DNA of 64,000 nucleotides from positions 22,280-86,279 of the forward strand of contig JAFUHX010000017.1 of assembly GCA_017474045.1 (NCBI GenBank), read 5' to 3'. Shown piece by piece: positions 36,101-45,100 of this stretch (position 1 is its first letter; the number at the start of each line of letters is the position of its first letter). The DNA comes from Clostridia bacterium. Lineage in GTDB: Bacteria; Bacillota; Clostridia; Oscillospirales; Acutalibacteraceae. The translations under genes were made by a program, and so were the position numbers. Below the pieces are notes generated by a model. It had not been told where the DNA came from. It saw only the letters and a list, made by a program, of their open reading frames with translations, and did no database searches.

Positions 36101-39100
36101 TCAACATTATCTCAATGCTTCTCAACGAATATACTCTCGTTTATAACAAGTATGCTCAGGTAGATATCAAGAAAGAAAACGTTGATCCTAAGGCTCCTCT
36201 CACAGACGACAACCTCACTGCTGCTCTCGCAGCTATCGACGGTCTCGTTCCCACTCTTATCGGTCTTCTTGTTAAGGACGCTGACTCACTCAAGAGCCTT
36301 GTTGAAGGCCTTGTAGCAGGCGCAGACCTTGGCAACCTTCTCATGAACCTTCTTGTTCCTCTTCTTGCAGGTCTCAACATTGATGATATTCTCGGCTACG
36401 TGAAGGAATTCACCAACCTTGACATCAAGCTTGATCCTTCAGCATGGACAGCAGACAGCTCAACTGTAGTTGCTAAGTTCATCAATGAAGCAGCTGACCT
36501 TGATGAAAACGGCGCAATCTCATGGGCAGAGGTTGAAGAAAACTATAAGCAGTATGTATATACCTACACCAAGGACGGTAAGGATGTAACCTTCTATTCA
36601 ACAAGCGCAAACGAAAAGACATACTCAGAAACAACAACAGTTGACGGTAAAGAAACCACAGTTAAGTATGATCTTTCTAAGGTTTATGAATATGAATACA
36701 CCTACACCGCAGAAGAAGAAGGCAAGCAAGTTGAAAAGACAGTTGTTCTCGACAAGAATGACTACGCAACAACTAAGATCGACGGCAAAGACGTTGCTGT
36801 AACATACTCTAAGGCTCTTCATAAGCAAGAAATGCACAGCAACTTCGATTGGAACATCGATACCTTTGATGCACTCAAAGACTTTGCAGTTGAACTTCTC
36901 AAGCCTCTTGATGTAGTATTTGAACTTCTTCTCTCAGGCGGAGAAATCATTGCTGCTCCCGACAACAAGCCCGAAGAAGAACCCTATCCCGCTCAGATTA
37001 CAATCCGCGGCGGTGAAGGCTATAACTTCGCAATTGTTCCTCTCCTTGAGGCTCTCGGTGCAACAGATCTTCTCAGCCAGGCTGAATATGAAGCTAAGGC
37101 AGAAGCCGACGGTTCACATCTTGAATACGTTCTCGATGTTCTCTTCACAGAAGTTGAAGAAATCCTCGATACTCCTGTATCACAGCTTCTCTCAAGACTT
37201 GCTAACCTGTTCTACTTCGTTGGCAACAACGGAATCAACACTCTTGCAGAGAACCTTCTTGCTCCTGTAAACACCCTCATCGATGAAATCGATCCCGTCT
37301 TCCCGCTTGCTATCACAATCGATATCAGCAAGGTTGGCGTTGAAGGTGCTTCAGTTCTCGCAACATATCTCGGCAAGGCTCATGACGGCGTTCCCGCAGG
37401 AATCACCGTAAATGTTGAAGCAACAGCTCTTGCAAATCTCATTAACGATCTCCTCGGCGGTATCGAAATTAACGGTCAGAAGCTCGGTCTCTCACTTGAT
37501 CTCAACTGGACTCAGATTGCTGCTAAGATGGCTAAGACTGAAGACGAAGCAGACAAGAATACAACCGGCGCTGAAGTTAAGAAGATCGCTTCTGCAATGG
37601 ACTACAATGCTTATGAAAACGTTGAAGGAACAACAGCTATCCCCGACGGTAAGTATTACAACATTGAAGGCGACGTAGTTGATACCTTCGTAACACTTCT
37701 TCAGGTACTCCTTACAGCTGACAACACAGAAGCTATCAAGAACCTCGTTCTCGGACTTCTTGAAGACGGCGAAGTTAAGGATATCCTCAGCAACATTCTC
37801 TCAGATCCCGACGCTATTGAAGAGCTTATCGGTGTAGTAGTTCTCCTTCTCACCGGCGAAAGCGCACTCACAGATTATCCCTTCGCATTCGCATATAAGT
37901 TCCTCGGCGAGCTCGACTTCACCTACAGACCTGACGAAATTGCAAATGCAATCAGCAAGTTCGACAAGATTCTCGACAGAGAAGCTGTAACAATCATCAA
38001 GCTCATCGGAACACCTGACGAAAATGTTCCTGCTGAAAAATATAGCTTCATCAACAAGATGGCTGTTGCCCTTGATGATGACGATAAGCTTGCAGACATC
38101 GTTGCATGGCTCCTCGGCGAATTCGCATTCACCGCTTCCAACTTCGATAGTCTCATGGCAATGCTCAATAACATTCTTGCAGACAACATCACAGCTGATC
38201 TTGCAGGAATAATCAAGACAATTCTTCCCATCGACCTTATGCCTTATGAATTTGCTAAGGCAACAGGTAACGCTGACCTTATCAAGTATGTTGCAAGAGC
38301 CTACACAGACGAAGCAACAGAAGCTCAGAAACAGGCAGTAACATGGAAAGACGTTAGAAATGCTAACGCTTATGAGGTTAAGAACGCAGACAACGAAACC
38401 GAATGGAGCTACATCAGAAGCTGGAAGATCTCCGGTAAAGATGCCTTCGTAAATACTCTTCTTGACCTTCTCAAGCCTCTCAACCCGATTCTCAACTTCA
38501 TTCTCACCGGTGATGACCTTGCCTTTGAAATTGAAGGTGTTAAGGTTTGGGGTGCAGACGGCTATGCTAACGCAATCGTACCTCTCCTCAATGCTCTCGG
38601 AGCAAAACAGCTCGGCATTGATGTTCCCGAAACAGCAGTTGATTCAACTGACGCAATCGGCAGACTTGTTAACGTTCTTCTCGGCGCAGACTACGAAGTA
38701 GCAGCAGGCGACGAAGTTCAGACACAGCACGCTAAGGGCGTTGTTGACGCAATCTGTGAAGCACCTCTTACCGCAATTCTCACAATTGTTGGTAACCTCA
38801 GCTACTTCCTTGCAAACGACAACCTTGCTCCTCTCATCAAGAACCTTGTAGCTCCCGTTCTCGGAATTGTTGAGCTTGCAGAGTCACTCATTTCAATGGA
38901 TGAACTCGACGGCCTCATCGAAGGTCTTGCAAAGATCACTCTTCCCGGCGGCAAGCCTCTCAACATCACCAATATTATCAATATTGCCGGTGAAGGCGGC
39001 TCAGGTCTCGTTGCTCTCATCAACGATCTCCTCGGCGGAATCAAGGCTTACGAAAAGATTGACGGCAAGCTTGTTGAATACACCAAGGCTCAGGTTGACG

Positions 39101-42100
39101 CTGATACTTCAGGCGCAACATACGCTGAAGTTGAAGTTGTTGTCAAAGACGCTGATGGTAACACCGTAATTGGTGAAGACGGTAAGGCTGAGACCAGAAC
39201 GATCTATTGTAAGGTTCTTCAGGTAATCAACCTTCTTCCCGACGACTTCTTCGTTGACTTCGCTAAGTATGTTGTTGAAGACAGCACTCTTGACGGCGTT
39301 GCAGTAACAAGAGTCGGCAACGAAGTTGATAACTGGTCAATCAATCCTGCTGATGCACTCATGTATGTTCTTTCAATGGTTCTCGACTATGACTTCTTCG
39401 AAACAATTCTCAAGAAGGTTGGTCTTGATCTCAGCGAAGGCATCGGTGCAACAGTTCTCACAATGGCAGACAAGGAAAACGAACTTGTTGACGTTCTTGT
39501 AATGCTTCTCAACGATTACAGCGTTGTATATTCAAAGGTTGAGCAGGCTCCTCTCGACACAGCAACAGCACCTTACTCATCATTCGGTACTGACGCTCAG
39601 GGCGAAAACATTCTCGACAACGAAAATACAACTAACGCAATCGCAGCTCTCGATCCTCTTATTAACACAATTATCGGAATGGTAGCTGGCGGTAAGACTC
39701 TCGGCGGTCTTGTTGACGGTCTTGTAGCAGACGCTGACCTCGGCAACCTTCTCATGAACCTTCTCGTTCCTGTTCTTGCAGGTCTTGACATTGACGCAAT
39801 TCTCGAATATGTCAACGAGCTTACAAATCTCGGCCTTTCAACTCTCAGTCCTGCTCTTTGGGCAGAGAATGAAGATGTAGCCTTCGGCTCAGAACTTAAG
39901 AACTTCCTTGATGAAGTTCCCACCAAGAAAGACAAAGACGGTAAAGATCTTGCTCTCACTTGGGCTGACGTTGAAGAATACTACAGCTACTACGTATATG
40001 AATACGAAGTTAAGAATGATAAGGGCGAAGTAACAGGCAAGAAGAACTATTACTCAAAGAGTGCTGATCTCACTAAGGCAGATGTTGATAATGACGCAAC
40101 AACAGCCGATGTAGCAGTTTCTAAGGTAATGGTTGACGAATTGGATAAGGATAACAAGGCAACCGGCAAGAAGATTCACTCTTACGGTATGCACAGCCAG
40201 TTCGATTGGAAGATCGAAGATCTCAACGATCTCGTTCCCTTCGTATGCGACCTTCTCCAGCCTCTCGACGTTGTATTCCAGATTCTTCTTTCAGGCAAGC
40301 CTATCGTAGCTCTTGAAGACACTTCAGGCGAGCGTGCTGACATCAGAATCATGGGCGGCGTTGGCTACAACTACGCAATCATCCCGCTTCTTGAGGCCTT
40401 CGGTGCAACCGATCTCTTAACTCAGGAAGAATATGATGAACAGGTAGCTGTTGACGGCTCATCACTCAAGTATGTTCTTGAAAAGCTTATTGAAGAAGTT
40501 GACGAAATTCTCGCAACACCGCTTAACGAGCTTCTCTCAAGACTTGCTAACCTCTTCTACTTCATTGGTAGCGACGGAATCAACACTATTGCTGATAACC
40601 TTCTCGCTCCTCTCAATACTCTTATCGAAGAAGTTGACGATCTCTTCCCGCTTGCAATCAGAATTGACGTTGCAGCTGAAGAAATCCTTGGCCTCTACCT
40701 CGGTAAAGTGCATGAAGGCGTTCCCGCCGGTATCACTGTAAACGTTGCAGGCGACGACCTTGCAGAACTTATCAACAGCCTCATTGGTAACCTTACAATC
40801 GGTGAAACCACAATCAACCTCAGCCTTGATCTTGATTGGGTAGAACTCGCTTCTAAGATGGCTAAGAGAGACGCTGACAATAAGATTCTCACAACCGGAA
40901 CCAAGCAGGTTTATAACATCGGAACAGTTAAGAACGCTTCAACACCTGACCTCGTAAACATCACAGGTGACGCAGCTAACGCAATCGTAACCCTTCTTGA
41001 TACAGTTCTCACTAAGGATAACTGTGAAAACATCTATAACCTCGTAATCGGAATTCTTCCTGCAGATCTTGATGCAAATCTCAAGGGTCTCATCGAAGAT
41101 GTTCTCGGAAGCGAGCAGTCAATCAAGGGTCTTGTTGCAGCCGTTGTTCTCATCCTCACAGGTGAATACGAAGTAACAACACTTGACTATGTATTCAAGT
41201 TCCTCGGTGCTCTTGACTTCGCTAAGGCTGAAGACGCTGCAACAGCAATTGAAAGCCTTGACAAAGTTGTTATTAAAGCCGTTCCCGTAATCATTGAAAT
41301 GCTTGCTAAGGATAAGACCGATAAGGACGACTTCCTCTACAAGCTCTATAACGGAACCGGAAAGAATGCTACTCTTGAAAATGTTGTTGATTATCTCCTC
41401 GGTGACTTCTTGTTCACTGACGACATGATGGCAACAATCACCGGCGCTCTTCTCGGAATTCTCAAGAACCTTGGCGCAGATCTCACTAAGACTCTCAAAG
41501 ATATCCTCGGTGTTGACCTTGCTCCTGTTGCCTTTGCTGCTGCAACCGGCAACCAGGCTCTCATCGACTATGTAAACGTAACTCCTGCTAATGCAGAAGA
41601 CGGCGTAACATGGGCTGATGTTGCTAAGGCACACGGAACAGAAGAACCCGTTTATGAAGAAGACGGCAAGACTCAGGCTAAGAACGAAGACGGATCACTC
41701 AAGACCAAGACCGTTTATGACGCTGTATTCAGCGGAATCGACGGTAAGGACGCATTCGTCGGCGCAATCCTTGACCTTCTCAAGCCTCTTGAAAGCATTC
41801 TTGCATTCCTTCTTACAGGTGAAGACCTTGTAATCACCATTGAAAACAACGGTGAAAAGGCTCAGCTCACTCTTAAGGGCGGAAATGCTTATGAAACAGC
41901 AATCGTACCCATTCTCTTCCAGGGTCTCGGCCTTGAAGAACTCATGACAGGTACTAACAAGTCAGTAGCAACAGCAGCTAACGGTGTAACATCCGCTAAC
42001 GCAGCTATTGAAGAAACTCTTGACTACATCCTTGTAAATCTCATTGACGCAATTGAAAAGGCTCCGCTTACAACAATCATCACAGTTGTTGCAAACCTTG

Positions 42101-45100
42101 GCTACTTCATTGCTAACGACGATGTTGCAGTTGCAATTCAGAACCTTGTTGCTCCTGTTCTTGCAATCGTTGACGCTCTTGGCGGCGTAATCTCCAGATC
42201 TCAGATTGATACCCTCATCGAAGGTCTCGCTAAGATCGAGCTTCCCAACGGCAAGATGCTCAACCTCACCAACATCATCAATATCGCAGGCGATAACGGT
42301 GCAATCCTTGTTGACCTCATCAACGGTCTGTTGCCGTCAATCAAGATGACTGACAGCAGCGGTAAGGAAGTTGGCGTTGCTTATGCACTTCCCGAAACCT
42401 TCTTCCTTGATCTTGCTAAGGCAGCTGTTGAAGTTAAGGCTCCCACCGGAACTCTCACTGCTAACAAGACAGACGTAACTGAATGGACCACCGACACAGG
42501 TGCAGCCATCATGTATGTTCTCTCAACAGTTCTTTCAACTGACTTCTTAACAATCCTTTGTGAAGTTCTTAAGCTTGAACCCACAGTTAAGGATGATGAA
42601 GGTAACGAGAAAGAAAACATGGTTTACAACATCATCATGTCTCTTGCAGACAGCGAAGATTCAGTTGTTGACCTCATCCTCATGCTTCTCAACAGATATC
42701 TTGTTGAATATCAGGGTTATTACCAGCCTGTAATTGATAAGACTGAAATCGATTACGACAGCGAAGCTGCTCACGATCAGTTCAACCAGGTAATTACTAA
42801 CCTTGACGGCGCTATTCCTCTTCTCCTCGACCTTCTTATGAAGGAAGACGAAAACGGTAATAAGCCCGAAAACCTTGGCGATATCGTATATCCGCTCTTT
42901 GTTAAGGATGATATTGCTAACATGCTTGTTGGCGCAATCGTTAAGCTTCTTGCAGGTCTTCCCGCAGAAACTCTCGATATGATTGAAGGCTATGTATCTG
43001 ACCTTTCAAATCTCAAGAACAGCGCTGACGGCAAGTCATTCAGCATTGCTCCTCAGAACTTCACAAACGGCGAGTTCGGTTCTAAGCTCGCTGCCTACAT
43101 CGGAGACAAGACAACTTGGAACGATGTATGGATGGCTCACAGCGAAGAAACAACTGACGATAAGGGCAATAAGGTTCGCGTTGCAACAGCTTATGCATGG
43201 GGCATCGATGAAACTGAAGATCTTATCAACCTCGTTTGCGACTTCTTAATGCCTCTCGATTGTGTTCTCAGCCTCCTTCTCCAAGGCGGAATGGTTGAAG
43301 CAGAATTCGATCCTGCTGATCCTAACAACACCTTCGTTGGCAAGACCCTCGCTGTATTGGATGAAATTGCAATCAGCGGCGGTAGCGGATATAACTACGC
43401 AATCGTTCCTCTCCTTGAAGTTCTTGGAATCGAACCCAAGACTCAGGAAGACTACGACACCTATGTTGCAGCAAACAACGGAAGCACACTTCACTATGTT
43501 CTCACAGCAATCTTTGACAGAGTTGACGAAATCCTCAACGCTCCGATTGCAAACGTACTTGAAATCCTTCCCAACCTTTGCTATGTTCTTGCAACAGGCA
43601 GTGTTGCAACAATCGTTGAAAATCTCATTGCTCCGATTAACCACGTTATCTCAGCAGTAGATCCCATCTTCCCGATCGCAATTCCTGTTGACGTTGGTGC
43701 TCTCATTGCAGGCGAAGAGCTCACCCTCTACCTCGGTAAAGAACATCCCGGAATCGACGCAGGTATCTCCTTCAAGCTTGAAGGTAACGATATCGCAACT
43801 CTTCTTGAAGATGTTGTTGCCGGAATCGCAATCAACGACAAGGCTCTCAACCTCAAGGTTAACCTTGATTGGCTTGAACTTGCTAAGGCAGCAGGCGCTG
43901 ACAACAATGGCGACGGAAGTGTTGACTTCAACGGCTCCGTAATGGATACTAAGTGGGATATTTATAACGGTGATGAATATAAGAACCTCGTTGGTGATCC
44001 CGGTGATACATTCGTAACTCTCATTAAGACTATTCTTACTGAAGAAAACTGGAATTCACTTAAGGAAGCTCTCGGTCTTGACCTTGGCGACTTCAACGGC
44101 GTTGTTGACGGAATCATCAAAGATCCTACCAGCATCATTTCACTCATCGCTCAGCTTCTCGGCGGCGGATCAGTATCTTACATCCCCGTTCAGAACAGAG
44201 CAATCACCATGAAGAACTTCGATTACAGCACATATCTTGCTCTTACTGAATATAACGCAGACGTTATAGCAGCAAACATTGATAACGTAATCAATAAGGT
44301 TCTTGGTGAAGCAGGAATCGGCTCAATCAGAGGTCTCCTTGCTAACTACATCAGCAACGATACTCTCAACAGCCTTCTTGACATGATCGTTAACCTTCTT
44401 GCAGGTGACAGCATCGGCGGTATTCTTGAAATGATCGGCGGCTTCACTCAGGTTGGTGCAAACGGTGAAGAACCTCTCATTAAGGTTGGTATCCTTGATG
44501 AAGAAGGTAAAGTTACTAAATTCGAATATCTTGATCTTGACTTAACAGTTAAGGGCTATGCTGATAAGTATGATAACTACAGCAATGCTAACAAGACTGT
44601 TGCTAAGAAACTCGCTTCTGCAGCTTCTTGGAAAGACGTTGGCTCATTCAAGGGAACAGATTGGGGCATCAAGAACGGCGATCTCTTCGCATTCGTAAAT
44701 GCACTTTCATCAGTTCTTAACCCGCTTAACAGCGTTCTTGAACTTCTCCTTCTCGGCGATGGCAAGCAGCTTTCAGTTCTTCCCTCTGAAAACGCAGAAA
44801 CAGGCGAACTCAACGGTGCAGTTAACATCAAGGGTGGCGACGGTTACGACTACGCTATCATCCCGCTTCTTGAAGCCTTCGGTCTCAAGGCAGCTGATGT
44901 TAAGACAGTTGATCAGTACAGAGCATACTACACAGAAGACAATGCTAACCTCATGGGTTACATCCTCAACAGAGTAGCATACTTTGCAGATGACCTTCTC
45001 AACAAGCCCGTTGATAAGCTTCTCGAAATTCTTCCCAACCTTGCATACTTCATCTCTAACGAAGGTATCTATCTCGTTGTTAGAAACCTTATCGCTCCCA